Source: Coprobacillus sp. CAG:698
GTDB lineage: Bacteria > Bacillota_I > Bacilli_A > ML615J-28 > CAG-698
Assembly (NCBI GenBank): GCA_000431235.1
Contig: HF988716.1
Span: 1 to 40,160 of the forward strand
DNA length: 40,160 bases
Reading direction: 5' to 3'
Shown here piece by piece: positions 15,620-25,009 of this stretch. The notes beneath the pieces are model-generated. The model did no database searches. It was not told the DNA's origin and worked only from the letters and a program-made list of their open reading frames with translations. Position 1 is the stretch's first letter; every line of letters starts with the position of its first letter. Made by a program: the position numbers and the translations under genes.

Positions 15620-18214
15620 TTAGTCTACGAAAATTTCAGGGTAATTTATTAGAACCGTTTTTAAACTATAATTCAATTCATCATTCGTCATTTCTAAAAT
15701 TTTTTTACTAATATGAATCGACTTATTTTCGCATTTTATATATTCTTTATATATTGATTTTAGAAGCACAAGTGCTTCTTCTCTCAAAAAACCATATTTT
15801 TGCAATAAAATTATATATTCATTACAAGTTCCATATTCAACATATTCGTGCCAATCATTTATTAAAGCATCTTTCCCATGAATTTCCACTATTGCTTCCG
15901 ACAAACAAAGAAAATAAATAGATAACTTATAATTAATTACTTGTTCAAGATCTGTCATTACATCGTTTATTAATTGATTTTTGTGCTTTTCAGAATCATC
16001 ATATTGTTCTAAATGATATATTGGTTCGTAAAAAACTAAATTTCCACCATGACTTTGATAATATTTAATAGTATCTCTTATTATTTCACAAAGCCCACTA
16101 CTTTGCATCCATTTAATTAGTATAACAGTATAATAATTAATACTTTCACCTTTTCCTAATGTTCCTTTTTCATAAATATTCCATTGAAATATACGAGATA
16201 ATTTTCTCATAAATTCTAAGCAATCATCATAAACAAATGAATCAGGATAATTTAAATTATGTTCTTTAATCTCTATATATAAGGATTTCTTTTGCATAGC
16301 AGATAAATTAATATCATCATTTTTACTTACAATTGATTTGAAACGTTCTCTAATATCAATGATATTTTGTGGTGATAATACTTTATTTTTTCGGAAATCT
16401 CTTACGATATAGCTATCATTTTGGCTACAAATATCATACAAAAGCATATTAAGGCATTTTGTGGCATATTCATATGTTGATTCATTAAATTTTTTATCTT
16501 TAAATTTTTCGTCAGAATGCAAAAGATTAGTTTTGCCTTCAAGTAAAATTTTTACAATATCGCTTTTATGATGTAGTTTTAAAGCATCAGAAGGTAACAA
16601 TGTTTGATTTGGAAGTGGATTAAGCAGAACTTGTTCATAGTAAGTTTTTTCATTTTTTTCACCTATAAACAAGAAAACATTACCAAGTTCATTAAGAGTA
16701 ATTCGTCCTACTCTCCCCATCAAATTAAAAGCGTCAATTTTAGACATTTTTGAACTTGCCTTTTTGTAATCAAATATAAATAAATTATCAATTGGTACAT
16801 TTACACCTTCTAGTAGTGTACTTGTACAAAAACAATATTGAATTTTTTTATCTCTAATGAGATGCTCAATATTTAAACGTATTTCAGCCGGTAATGCGCC
16901 TATATGATATGCAATTCCTTTCCTAATTAGTTTTGCTAAATAATATTCCTTATGTATTTTTTGTTCAATAAGTTTTGCAACTTTCTCTAATTCATTCTTG
17001 TCACATTTACTTTCATCTAGTAAAACCAATTTACTCAATTGCATAGCATAATTAATAGCTTTTTTTGCCGAAGACACATATACAAGATTTCGTTTTCCTT
17101 TACCTATTAATAGCAAAGCAGACATTTTATTAGTAATCTCACTAGGCAAATCACCACATTCAACAATATCATTTGATAGGTTATTATAAATACTGTACTT
17201 TTTATTTGTTAAATCTATGCATATCTTATTCTGCAAAACCGGTGAAAATTCAAATGCTTGTCCAGTCGCATCATTAGTAGACAATGAATAAAAATTTGTC
17301 AATTCAAGATAAATATCAGGATTTGGAATAACTGGAGAAGAAAAATAAATCCTAACATTGTTTCTCTCTTTCAGCATATCCAAGATTTTATAATATATTA
17401 TGCTTCGCTTATCTTTATCAGAAATCTTATGTGCTTCATCAATAAACACAAAACCATATTGAAATTCTGGGTGTTTTAAAAGTGCATAATAAAATCGTTC
17501 TGGAGTTAGTATTGCTATAAAACGCTCTTTGCTTTGCAGTGACGCAATTGCAGTAACAATTTTATGCTTACCAACACCCAAGACATCTGAAAACTCATGT
17601 ATAACTTTATTTGCAATTTCAAAAAGTAATGCTCTTGTTGGAACAACTATGACAAAATTGTCTTTACTTCCATTCTTTATTTTATTATGAATATAATTTG
17701 TGATTACAAAAGTTTTTCCCATAGAAGTTGGAGCAGAAAAACTATAGAATTGATTACTTTCTATTTCATTAAAAACTATACGTTGAGCATCAAAAAACTC
17801 TTTATCTGTGTTAGGAATTTTGTTCATTATTTTATGAGATTCTATTTCTATAGTCCTTAATATGTCAGCATAACAGTATTGTTCATTTTCAACATTAAAG
17901 GAACTAACTGATGCAAAATTTGAAACATTTATATATATACTATGCTTAAAAAAACTCACTTCTTTTTCATTAGGAAATAAATATGATAACAAAATAACAA
18001 TTTGTTGTGCCATATTTTGATGTTTTTCATTATCAGAAAGAGATAATATATCAGCATAACGAAGTAACATAGCATATTCATTTTCATATATTTCAAAACA
18101 GTTATTAAATAGTGATTTTGAATAAGCGACTAACAGATCATTGTATTTTTTCCTAAAAAACAAATCATTATTTATTTCATCAAGTAAATAATATGATAAA
18201 TTATGCTTATCCAT
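15620..18214 (-). CDS. hamB: HamB, DEAD/DEAH-box helicase of a Hachiman-type defence system
   Basis: 864 residues from the chosen start. It is an SF2 helicase with Walker A APTSMGKT at about 161-168, Walker B FIDEAHKIS at about 255-263, the TSTLLEGVNVP segment and motif VI GRVGRI. A long helical C-terminal region follows. In Hachiman, HamB holds the HamA nuclease in check and releases it on aberrant DNA. I assign this from the adjacent DUF1837 HamA gene and the general HamB domain layout. ATG 18214 is preferred because GGGGAG lies about 11 bases upstream and the start overlaps the hamA stop by eight bases. An upstream in-frame ATG is at 18235. The gene is intact even though hamA is interrupted. 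Confidence 0.82.
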   Translation of the reverse strand: MDKHNLSYYLLDEINNDLFFRKKYNDLLVAYSKSLFNNCFEIYENEYAMLLRYADILSLSDNEKHQNMAQQIVILLSYLFPNEKEVSFFKHSIYINVSNFASVSSFNVENEQYCYADILRTIEIESHKIMNKIPNTDKEFFDAQRIVFNEIESNQFYSFSAPTSMGKTFVITNYIHNKIKNGSKDNFVIVVPTRALLFEIANKVIHEFSDVLGVGKHKIVTAIASLQSKERFIAILTPERFYYALLKHPEFQYGFVFIDEAHKISDKDKRSIIYYKILDMLKERNNVRIYFSSPVIPNPDIYLELTNFYSLSTNDATGQAFEFSPVLQNKICIDLTNKKYSIYNNLSNDIVECGDLPSEITNKMSALLLIGKGKRNLVYVSSAKKAINYAMQLSKLVLLDESKCDKNELEKVAKLIEQKIHKEYYLAKLIRKGIAYHIGALPAEIRLNIEHLIRDKKIQYCFCTSTLLEGVNVPIDNLFIFDYKKASSKMSKIDAFNLMGRVGRITLNELGNVFLFIGEKNEKTYYEQVLLNPLPNQTLLPSDALKLHHKSDIVKILLEGKTNLLHSDEKFKDKKFNESTYEYATKCLNMLLYDICSQNDSYIVRDFRKNKVLSPQNIIDIRERFKSIVSKNDDINLSAMQKKSLYIEIKEHNLNYPDSFVYDDCLEFMRKLSRIFQWNIYEKGTLGKGESINYYTVILIKWMQSSGLCEIIRDTIKYYQSHGGNLVFYEPIYHLEQYDDSEKHKNQLINDVMTDLEQVINYKLSIYFLCLSEAIVEIHGKDALINDWHEYVEYGTCNEYIILLQKYGFLREEALVLLKSIYKEYIKCENKSIHISKKILEMTNDELNYSLKTVLINYPEIFVD

Positions 18215-18563
18215 TTCTAATCTCTCCCCATTCAAGTTTTGATTTTCCAGATGTTAAAGATTTCATTATTACTTTTCTATCGCGCGCTGCATTATGAAAT
18301 GGTAAAAAATAAAAATTAAATTCATAATTGCTAATTCTGTATTCCTTAATTTTTTTTATTATATAAGCTTTTAATTCCATAACCTGTTTTATATTTTCTT
18401 CAATTACTTTTTTAGCGTATACATCATTTGTATCTGATGTTCCATCATAAGTAATAGTGTATCCAATAAATATACCAAAAATAGTTTCTGTAGGTTTTCG
18501 TGGTTTCTGAAGAATATAACCTTTAAGAAGTTCAGCTTCTTCTTTATCGAAAATTTGATCCAT
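18207..18563 (-). CDS. HamA C-terminal fragment (DUF1837)
   Basis: 118 residues from an internal Met. It contains the distal part of the DUF1837 fold (IFGIFIGYTITYDG, YEFNFYFLPFHNAARDR) but lacks both DGIH and GEAK, so it could not be a nuclease alone. No ribosome site precedes this Met, so it is probably translated only by readthrough or not at all. Confidence 0.6.
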   Translation of the reverse strand: MDQIFDKEEAELLKGYILQKPRKPTETIFGIFIGYTITYDGTSDTNDVYAKKVIEENIKQVMELKAYIIKKIKEYRISNYEFNFYFLPFHNAARDRKVIMKSLTSGKSKLEWGEIRNG

Positions 18564-18743
18564 TAAGTGAGTATTTAAAAGATTTATATCTTGTGTATTA
18601 TTTGATAAATATCTATCGATAGAAGATAAAGCATTCTCAATAGCTTTTTTAAGATCATTTTGAATCTTTGCTTCTCCTATAACAATTTGTAAAATTTTTT
18701 CACCTTCGTTGTTTATGCGGAATTTACAATGGATACCATCACA

Positions 18744-19154
18744 TCATTTAACATAATCTTGTGAATTCGTCTTTAGTTGAACTTTGCTTAATAACTTCGG
18801 TGCTTTTAAGTGGCACTCTAAAAATAAATACAACAAAATTTCACCAAGTTCTCCGCCAGCTCCATCATCAGTATCATTATAGATTTTTCTAAGGTGGTCC
18901 AAAGCTTCAAGAATAATTGTTATATATTTTGAATCATCCTTTTCTATTTGAGAAAACCTTTTGCGAGAAAATACATATTTAGCAACATTTGGTAAAATGT
19001 ATTCATACATTTCATCGTAATTAAACAACTTATTCGAAGTATTCAACATAAACATACGAAGAAAATTTTTATTCAAAATATCAAACTCTTCTTCTGAAAC
19101 TTTATTAAAAATATTAAATCCTTTTGAATAAGAAGTAGAACTTATACAAGCCAT
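18744..19154 (-). CDS. HamA N-terminal fragment ending at in-frame TGA
   Basis: 136 residues starting at ATG 19154 with AAGGGGA eight bases upstream. It contains the helical N-terminal domain of HamA, including DDGAGGELGEILLYLFLE, and ends QDYVK immediately before the nuclease motif. If UGA is respected, this catalytically dead piece is the only HamA product. Confidence 0.75.
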   Translation of the reverse strand: MACISSTSYSKGFNIFNKVSEEEFDILNKNFLRMFMLNTSNKLFNYDEMYEYILPNVAKYVFSRKRFSQIEKDDSKYITIILEALDHLRKIYNDTDDGAGGELGEILLYLFLECHLKAPKLLSKVQLKTNSQDYVK

Positions 19155-19185
19155 AATTTATTCCCCTTTTTAAATAATTTTTTAC

Positions 19186-19212
19186 AACTAAAAATACTAT
19201 TTATGAAATAGT
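19186..19212 (-). terminator. Leader hairpin with T tract upstream of hamA, possible attenuator
   Basis: ACTATTT (19196-19202) pairs perfectly with AAATAGT (19206-19212) around a three-base loop, followed on the minus strand by ATTTTTAG. The stem is AT-rich and short, so termination would be weak. It stands 13 bases past the stop of the five-codon leader ORF. Confidence 0.45.
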
Positions 19213-19225
19213 GTTAATTAATAAA

Positions 19226-19243
19226 TTAGATTATTCTATGCAT
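19226..19243 (-). CDS. Five-codon leader ORF (MHRII) upstream of hamA
   Basis: ATG CAT AGA ATA ATC TAA with a perfect GGGAGG nine bases upstream (19258..19253). That ribosome site is better than the one of hamA itself. It lies in the leader between the promoter at 19298-19327 and the hairpin at 19196-19212. The spacing is what a leader peptide controlling transcription attenuation would need. Translation is inferred only from the ribosome site. Confidence 0.45.
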   Translation of the reverse strand: MHRII

Positions 19244-19297
19244 AAATAAAGTCCTCCCATTTACTTTATTTATATAGTTTGAATGCGTTGTACTTAT

Positions 19298-19327
19298 ATT
19301 ATATAACATAACTGGAAAAAAGTCCAA
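19298..19327 (-). promoter_or_regulatory. Promoter of the Hachiman operon
   Basis: Minus strand: TTGGAC (19327..19322), an 18-base spacer beginning TTTTTT, then TATAAT (19303..19298). The element GTTGGACTTTTTT recurs with the same spacing at 25764-25794 before the DUF4011-helicase gene. The leader to hamA is about 137 bases. Confidence 0.7.
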
Positions 19328-19373
19328 CATTTTACGATTTATTTTTACATTTTTTGATATTTTTACTAATAAC

Positions 19374-19403
19374 AAAAAAACTAGCACTATTATAGTACTA
19401 GTT
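19374..19403 (-). terminator. Terminator of the HNH-methyltransferase operon
   Basis: AACTAGCACTA (19379-19389) pairs with TAGTACTAGTT (19393-19403), one mismatch. On the minus strand a run of seven T follows. It starts ten bases past the stop of the methyltransferase. Confidence 0.85.
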
Positions 19404-19412
19404 AAATACAAA

Positions 19413-19985
19413 TTAATCTTTGCTTTTAATTATAATATTAAGCCATTCTTCAGTGCTTCTATCTTTCCTTACATCAAATGACTTATACATTTCAAGAATA
19501 CTCAGGTTATTTTTATCTATTATTTTATTAATTATATTTTCATTTATATAATTAAAATATCTTTCACCTTTTATTTCCTTATCACCATACTTAAAAGAAC
19601 AATAAAGTATTCCATTTTTATTTAATGCTTTAATACATTTCTTTATAACTTCTTCTAAATTTTCTCTTCTTACATGTATAAGTGAAGCACAAGCCCATAT
19701 GCCATCATATATATTATCATCATTAATTTGTTCTACTGCTTCTTCTTTTACATTAAAACCTTTTAACTTCATATTATTTACAAACTCTATAGAAGTATCG
19801 ATACCATAAACTTCATATCCTAGAGATTTAAAATAAATCATATCTCTGCCACTGCCAAAACCAATGTCTAAGATTTTACCTTTTTCAGGTAAATATTTCA
19901 AAAACTTTTGGTAATGCATTTTCATATCACAATTAATTGTGTTTTCAATATATTCTTTTGAGTTAGCATCATAATAATTACTCAT
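19413..19985 (-). CDS. Class I SAM-dependent methyltransferase
   Basis: 190 residues from the chosen start. Motif I ILDIGFGSGRD at about 38-48, the acidic residue after strand 2 (VYGIDTS) and motif IV-like DGIWACASLIHV are clear. This places it with UbiE/Tam-type small-molecule or protein methyltransferases. No DPPY/NPPY motif is present, so it is probably not a restriction-modification DNA methylase. ATG 19985 lies two bases after the upstream HNH stop with AGG seven bases before it; 20003 would overlap the HNH gene. Coupled expression with the nuclease suggests a shared function that I cannot define. Confidence 0.85.
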   Translation of the reverse strand: MSNYYDANSKEYIENTINCDMKMHYQKFLKYLPEKGKILDIGFGSGRDMIYFKSLGYEVYGIDTSIEFVNNMKLKGFNVKEEAVEQINDDNIYDGIWACASLIHVRRENLEEVIKKCIKALNKNGILYCSFKYGDKEIKGERYFNYINENIINKIIDKNNLSILEMYKSFDVRKDRSTEEWLNIIIKSKD

Positions 19986-19986
19986 A

Positions 19987-20955
19987 TTATAACCTACACT
20001 CATAATAAAATTTTTCTAAATAATTATTTTCAATTGATAATAATAAGTCATCTTTATATTTACCATTTAACAAATTAACTAATTTTTCATTTCTTTGTTT
20101 TAGTTTACTAATTACTTCTTCGCTAGGTATACTATTAGATTTTGAAGAGTTATATGATTTTGATGTTACAACTAAATTCCATATATCATCTGAATACATA
20201 AAACTCCAAGGAATAACATGATCTATTGAAATATTATCATTTTCTAATTCTTCTCCTGTATAGAAATCAATAACTTTTCCATCTTTAAACTCTTTTAATA
20301 ATTCATCTTTATATTTAGATAAGCTATTACGACATAACTTTGCTTCAGATATTCCGTTTACTTTGTTAACAATTTTAGGACAGAAATTAAACTTTTCTAG
20401 CAGTTGAGCCCATTTATAGTTAAGAAGTTTAGATAAAATGACACTATATTCTTTTAACAATTCCAACTCATTTTTATTGATAGATATAAAAGAGCCTTCA
20501 TCTTTGCAATATCTATATAAATTAAGTTCATCTTTCCCAACTCTTTTAAAACGCCAGCTAACATTCTCATGTAATGTTTTAGATACATTAGACACTACTT
20601 TATTATAATAATCTTTATTAAGTTTTGGTCTTGCTTCATCGAACCAAATTGGAATAGTAGTATTTGATGTTTTTTTATATAAATCTATTAATTCCATAGT
20701 ATATTGACATATCTTAGGATATTTATCTTTATAAGGAGCTTGTTTTAGATTAAAGAAAAATAACTGGTTCCAATAATATTTAATCATACATTCGGAAATA
20801 TCATTAAAACATATTACTACATTTTCACTTTCGAATTTATATTTATTAAATGATATGCACTCAAGAATTGCTCTACCCCAAGCTAACTTATAAGTATTAT
20901 CATTATTCATTTGTTCTATGACTGTTATCCATTTATTTATATAATCATTTATCAT
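19987..20955 (-). CDS. HNH endonuclease
   Basis: 322 residues. The C-terminal HNH module is FYTGEELENDNISIDHVIPWS...DIWNLV...NSSKSN, with catalytic His246 and the following Asn260 and Asn269. The usual zinc-binding CxxC pairs are absent (YTGE in place of CxxC). The N-terminal 200 residues are helical and unrecognised and probably bind DNA or a partner. SD GAGG lies eight bases before ATG 20955. It forms a two-gene operon with the methyltransferase and sits within the defence cluster. It may be a restriction-type or phage-targeting nuclease. Confidence 0.85.
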   Translation of the reverse strand: MINDYINKWITVIEQMNNDNTYKLAWGRAILECISFNKYKFESENVVICFNDISECMIKYYWNQLFFFNLKQAPYKDKYPKICQYTMELIDLYKKTSNTTIPIWFDEARPKLNKDYYNKVVSNVSKTLHENVSWRFKRVGKDELNLYRYCKDEGSFISINKNELELLKEYSVILSKLLNYKWAQLLEKFNFCPKIVNKVNGISEAKLCRNSLSKYKDELLKEFKDGKVIDFYTGEELENDNISIDHVIPWSFMYSDDIWNLVVTSKSYNSSKSNSIPSEEVISKLKQRNEKLVNLLNGKYKDDLLLSIENNYLEKFYYECRL

Positions 20956-21023
20956 TTCATTAACCTCATATGCTAATTATATCATTATTTTATAAAAAAT
21001 GAAATAAAAACATAAATAAAATA

Positions 21024-21070
21024 GAAAAAAAGAATAATTTTTATAAATATAACTTTATAAAAACTATTCT
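21024..21070 (-). terminator. Strong terminator of the DUF4011-helicase gene
   Basis: A 17-base arm at 21031-21047 pairs with 21054-21070 with one mismatch. On the minus strand TTTTTTT follows. It starts 16 bases past the stop codon. Confidence 0.85.
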
Positions 21071-21085
21071 TATAAATAACACTTA

Positions 21086-24000
21086 TTATCTATTATTTAG
21101 TGATATATTATCATTCTCAACAACAATTTCTTTCGCTATTGTTTTTAAAGAATCTTCGAATCGTTCTATGATTGCATCTCCTAAACGACTAAATCCTAAT
21201 TGTTGTGCTAATAATCTAAATAAACCATTTTTATTTACTGTAATATTTTGTTTGATTACTTCTTTGATTCCTAAAGCAATTTCTTCTAGTGCTATGTATT
21301 TGATGTCTCTAGCGTCTTTATTTTGAGGTACACGAAGCATAGGTATCGCTTCATCTTTCTTATATATAAAGCCATCAAGTTTTATAATTTTATCGCCAAA
21401 GCAATTTTTCAATAACCTGTTACATTCATCTTTAACTACACTAGTTACTTTTTCTCTATTGAAAAGAAACGAAATACGCCTTAATAACCATTCTTCAGAT
21501 ATTGGTGCTTCAGTCTCAACTATTTCTTTTATTACTCTAAAGGCATTTCTTTTGTATTTTACTGAAAGTATTTCTTCGTCTACTTTCTCATATTTAGGAA
21601 ATGCAAATGATTTTACTTCAGCATTTTCCTCAAACACTTCATCTAAAGTAATTTTGTTATTAACTTTCACATTAACATTTTCAATAGCTTTTTTTGCAGC
21701 ATCTAATAAGTTCTTTTTTTCGATTTTGTTATTTCTGAACCAATCTGTTGACCATATGCGATAAAACTTCCAACCCATATTTTCTAGTATTTCTTGACGC
21801 AAGCGATCTCTATCTCTTGAACTCTTAGAAGAGTGATATGATGCTCCATCACATTCTATAGCCAAAACATAGTTTGAAGAATTAGGTAATTTCAATCCCA
21901 AATCAATTTTAAAAGATGAACACCCTACCTGTGTATCAACACTATAACCATTTTCTCGCAAGAACTCACATACTTCTGTTTCAAACTCAGAATCATATTT
22001 ATCAAATTTACTAACCGATATACTTCTTTCAAGGGCTATTGTTCCATTCTCAGCATAATCTAAATACTCACGTAATAATCTTGCTCCGTTAGATTGTGCT
22101 TTCGTTAAATCAATATCCGTATAATGCATTGAGGAAACAACCTGTACATTAACTTTTGCACGAGTAATTGCCACATTTAATCTACGTTCTCCACCTTCAC
22201 GATTTAAAGGACCAAAGTTAAGTAATAATCTTCCTTGAGAATCTTTACCATATGCTATACTGAATATAATCGTATCCCTTTCATCACCTTGAACAGTTTC
22301 TAGGTTTTTTACAAAGAATGGTTCGTTTTTATCATATCTGAAAAATGATTCCTTAGATGGATCCTTTTTCCTTCTTTTTGATATCAATCTATCTATTAAG
22401 TTTTGTTGAGAGATGCTGAAAGCAACTACTCCCAAACTGCGTTCGGGATATTTTTCAATGTTTTCAAAAACCAAATCAACAATCTTTTCCGCCTCTACAA
22501 GGTTTTGTCGGCTTTTACGATCAAAAACACCAGCAACATAATAATAATTTACACCTGTTCCTGATCCTTCTTTTTTTGATGAAGGAAAAGTAATTAAATC
22601 ATTATCATAAAAGTTCTTATTTGAAAAAGCAATTAATTGCTCATATCTACTTCGATAATGCCACTTTAGTCTCTTTTGAGGGAGAACAGTTGCACATATA
22701 TCAAGAATTGATTCAAAATTACTAATGTCATCATCTTCATCTGTATCATCCTGCATACTCATGCTATTAAAGAAATTGCTAGGAGGCATTTGTTTTGAAT
22801 CACCAACAACAATTAACTGCTTACCTCTATAAATTGCACCTAACGCATCTTGAGGGAAAATCTGCGAAGCCTCATCGAAAACAACAACATCAAATTCAAT
22901 GTTTTTATCTAAATATGTACTAACACTAAGAGGAGACATCAAAAAACAAGGTTTTAATGTTTGCACTAAATCTCCTATCTCACTAAAAAGCGTGCGGATT
23001 GGTTTTTGCTTACGTTTCTTTTCTCTTTCACGAGCTAGAATCGAAACTGCACTTCCCTGAGCTATCATATCCATATTAGGTCTTTGAGCTGACAAAAACT
23101 CTTTAATTTTTACTTTATTTATTTCAAAGTTGATTGCATCTTTACTCATAAAAGTATTTACAAGTTCATCGTGTTTAACACGAGATAAAGATTGCAAAAC
23201 ATTTGATGAATGCAAAATATAATGTGCCCATTGTGTGTAAAAGGCCTTTTTATATAACAAAGTAACTTTCTCAACATTAAAGTTATTGTTTATAAGATAA
23301 TCAATAAACTCTCTTAACTCTAAGTCTTTTAAATCACTTAATAATTTTACAAATTCACACCAGTTATCAATATTATCAATGTTATCTAAACAATCCTGAT
23401 ATTTTCTGTGTAAAAGATTAGTCTTAGCTGTCCTAACATTATACTCACTCAAGTCAAATTTATTACAAATTGATTCTTCAGAATCTTTATAAATGTTAAT
23501 CTTACCATTTAATAAACCTGAAGCACTTGCAAACTCTTCTTTTTTATTCTCATAATCATTTAGTGATAGATTAGCTAAGAAAGAAAAATCTATTTCAAAA
23601 GTATAAATACTTTGTAACTCTTTTACCTCAGAAAGTAAAATATCAAAATCCGTATTAACACCTTTATATGCTTTGCCAAGCTTATCTTTAATATCTTTTT
23701 CAATTAACATAAACTCTTGTAACTTTTCTTGATAAATACTTAAAAATTCCATATATGAGGCAGCAAATTTATATTTTAGCTTCTTACCATCTTTTTTGCA
23801 TAACCTTAACTCTTTAAGTATTCTCCTATACTCTCCGCTAAATAGTCTAGAGAAGAAATTAGAAAACTGTCTTGTAAGCTTTTTATAAGTTAAAGATCCA
23901 TCTACTTTATACACATCTTCATCAAATACTTCATCAAGTTTATTTTTATTATCTAAAATAATCTTTGAAAGTTCATACATTTGTTTACATTTATTAATAA

Positions 24001-24970
24001 ACTCACCAAAATCTGTTTTCTTTAGTAATAATGGAGTAATAAAGTTACTCTTTTCCGTAAGCTTAAAGAATCTATCTAAAGCATATGCTTGATTAACATT
24101 CTCAACAATTATTTTAAACTCTTCACTAAATAAATCATTTAGTTTTTCAAGATTTTCGCACAATGATATTACATTTTCTAAATCAGTTCGAAGCTTTGAA
24201 ACTTCTTGATAAGAATAATTAAAATGTGTAAATCCATACCATGGATTTTGATGATAATCAGCACCTATTGAAGGAATATAATTAATAAAATAATTTAATT
24301 TATTCTCAGCATTAGTTAAATAATACTCATGTTTATGATCTATATCTTTAATTAAAAAATCAACATCAGGTAATTTTCGATATAATGATACTTCCTCAAA
24401 CAATTGATAAAGTGATTTATTAATTACTGGTCTAATTTCATGTAATTCATTAACATATTGATCTAATAGCCTTTGAGAAAAAATCTTACTTTCAATTTCC
24501 TTTTTCGCAGCAGGATTTAACACTTTCTTATCTAAGTTAATTGTATGCCAAAGTTCTTCTATTATATCTTTTTTATTAGCCTTATGACTATGAAGTTCTA
24601 AACAAAATTCATCTAGCCCAGCTTTCTTAAGTTTATCATAAACAACATTAAGAGCTGCTAACTTCTCAGAAACAAACAAAACCTTTTTACCACACGCAAG
24701 GCACTCAGAAATTATGTTAGTAATTGTCTGACTTTTTCCTGTCCCTGGAGGACCTTGTAAGACAAAACTCTTACCCTTATGAGCTAATTCAATAGCCTCT
24801 TCTTGACTTGAGTCAGCATCAACAACATTACTTAGTTCAATAGGCAGATTATTGTCAACTTCATTAGAAAATGAATCCTTAACATCTTCACCTAATAATA
24901 AACGTACACAATTATTCTCAAGTATTTTAGAACTATTTTCCATTATGTCTTCATACATATTAATTTTCAA
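21086..24970 (-). CDS. Helicase-nuclease part of the interrupted DUF4011 protein
   Basis: 1,294 codons from a TTG at 24970, or shorter from an ATG at 24958. There is Walker A QGPPGTGKS at about 72-80, Walker B VFDEASQIFPQ, QGDERDTIIFS and NVAITRAK, the classic UPF1/Dna2-like SF1 set. A Vsr/DUF559-like nuclease then follows, with SSFKIDLGL, IECDGASYHSS and WKFYRIWSTDWF (roughly 1050-1170). A C-terminal DUF3320-type winged helix closes the protein. No ribosome site precedes the TTG, so separate translation is doubtful. Confidence 0.85.
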   Translation of the reverse strand: MKINMYEDIMENSSKILENNCVRLLLGEDVKDSFSNEVDNNLPIELSNVVDADSSQEEAIELAHKGKSFVLQGPPGTGKSQTITNIISECLACGKKVLFVSEKLAALNVVYDKLKKAGLDEFCLELHSHKANKKDIIEELWHTINLDKKVLNPAAKKEIESKIFSQRLLDQYVNELHEIRPVINKSLYQLFEEVSLYRKLPDVDFLIKDIDHKHEYYLTNAENKLNYFINYIPSIGADYHQNPWYGFTHFNYSYQEVSKLRTDLENVISLCENLEKLNDLFSEEFKIIVENVNQAYALDRFFKLTEKSNFITPLLLKKTDFGEFINKCKQMYELSKIILDNKNKLDEVFDEDVYKVDGSLTYKKLTRQFSNFFSRLFSGEYRRILKELRLCKKDGKKLKYKFAASYMEFLSIYQEKLQEFMLIEKDIKDKLGKAYKGVNTDFDILLSEVKELQSIYTFEIDFSFLANLSLNDYENKKEEFASASGLLNGKINIYKDSEESICNKFDLSEYNVRTAKTNLLHRKYQDCLDNIDNIDNWCEFVKLLSDLKDLELREFIDYLINNNFNVEKVTLLYKKAFYTQWAHYILHSSNVLQSLSRVKHDELVNTFMSKDAINFEINKVKIKEFLSAQRPNMDMIAQGSAVSILAREREKKRKQKPIRTLFSEIGDLVQTLKPCFLMSPLSVSTYLDKNIEFDVVVFDEASQIFPQDALGAIYRGKQLIVVGDSKQMPPSNFFNSMSMQDDTDEDDDISNFESILDICATVLPQKRLKWHYRSRYEQLIAFSNKNFYDNDLITFPSSKKEGSGTGVNYYYVAGVFDRKSRQNLVEAEKIVDLVFENIEKYPERSLGVVAFSISQQNLIDRLISKRRKKDPSKESFFRYDKNEPFFVKNLETVQGDERDTIIFSIAYGKDSQGRLLLNFGPLNREGGERRLNVAITRAKVNVQVVSSMHYTDIDLTKAQSNGARLLREYLDYAENGTIALERSISVSKFDKYDSEFETEVCEFLRENGYSVDTQVGCSSFKIDLGLKLPNSSNYVLAIECDGASYHSSKSSRDRDRLRQEILENMGWKFYRIWSTDWFRNNKIEKKNLLDAAKKAIENVNVKVNNKITLDEVFEENAEVKSFAFPKYEKVDEEILSVKYKRNAFRVIKEIVETEAPISEEWLLRRISFLFNREKVTSVVKDECNRLLKNCFGDKIIKLDGFIYKKDEAIPMLRVPQNKDARDIKYIALEEIALGIKEVIKQNITVNKNGLFRLLAQQLGFSRLGDAIIERFEDSLKTIAKEIVVENDNISLNNR

Positions 24971-25009
24971 GAAAGAAAAAGTTCCAATTTTACATTCTCT
25001 TGAAATAGT

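Larger units (their letters stand above)
18207..19154 (-). pseudogene. hamA: hamA (DUF1837 nuclease of Hachiman), interrupted by one in-frame TGA
   Basis: One continuous reading frame of 315 codons plus stop, broken only by TGA at 18746..18744. Reading through gives an N-terminal helical region ending GGELGEILLYLFLE...QDYVK, the TGA, then CDGIHCKF, later IVIGEAK, and a C-terminal DUF1837 part. The Asp of DGIH and the Glu/Lys of GEAK fit the PD-(D/E)xK nuclease pattern of HamA. The N-terminal product stops just before the catalytic Asp. The 60 codons between the two halves are open and similar in composition. This looks like a single nonsense substitution. Alternatives are UGA readthrough or a sequencing error. 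Confidence 0.8.

Noticed and set aside
19226..19411. 61-codon ORF between the methyltransferase terminator and hamA
   Set aside because: It starts at the methyltransferase end, spans that gene's terminator and the -35/-10 of the hamA promoter, and has no ribosome site. Only its last five codons (MHRII) have a good site, and these are listed separately.
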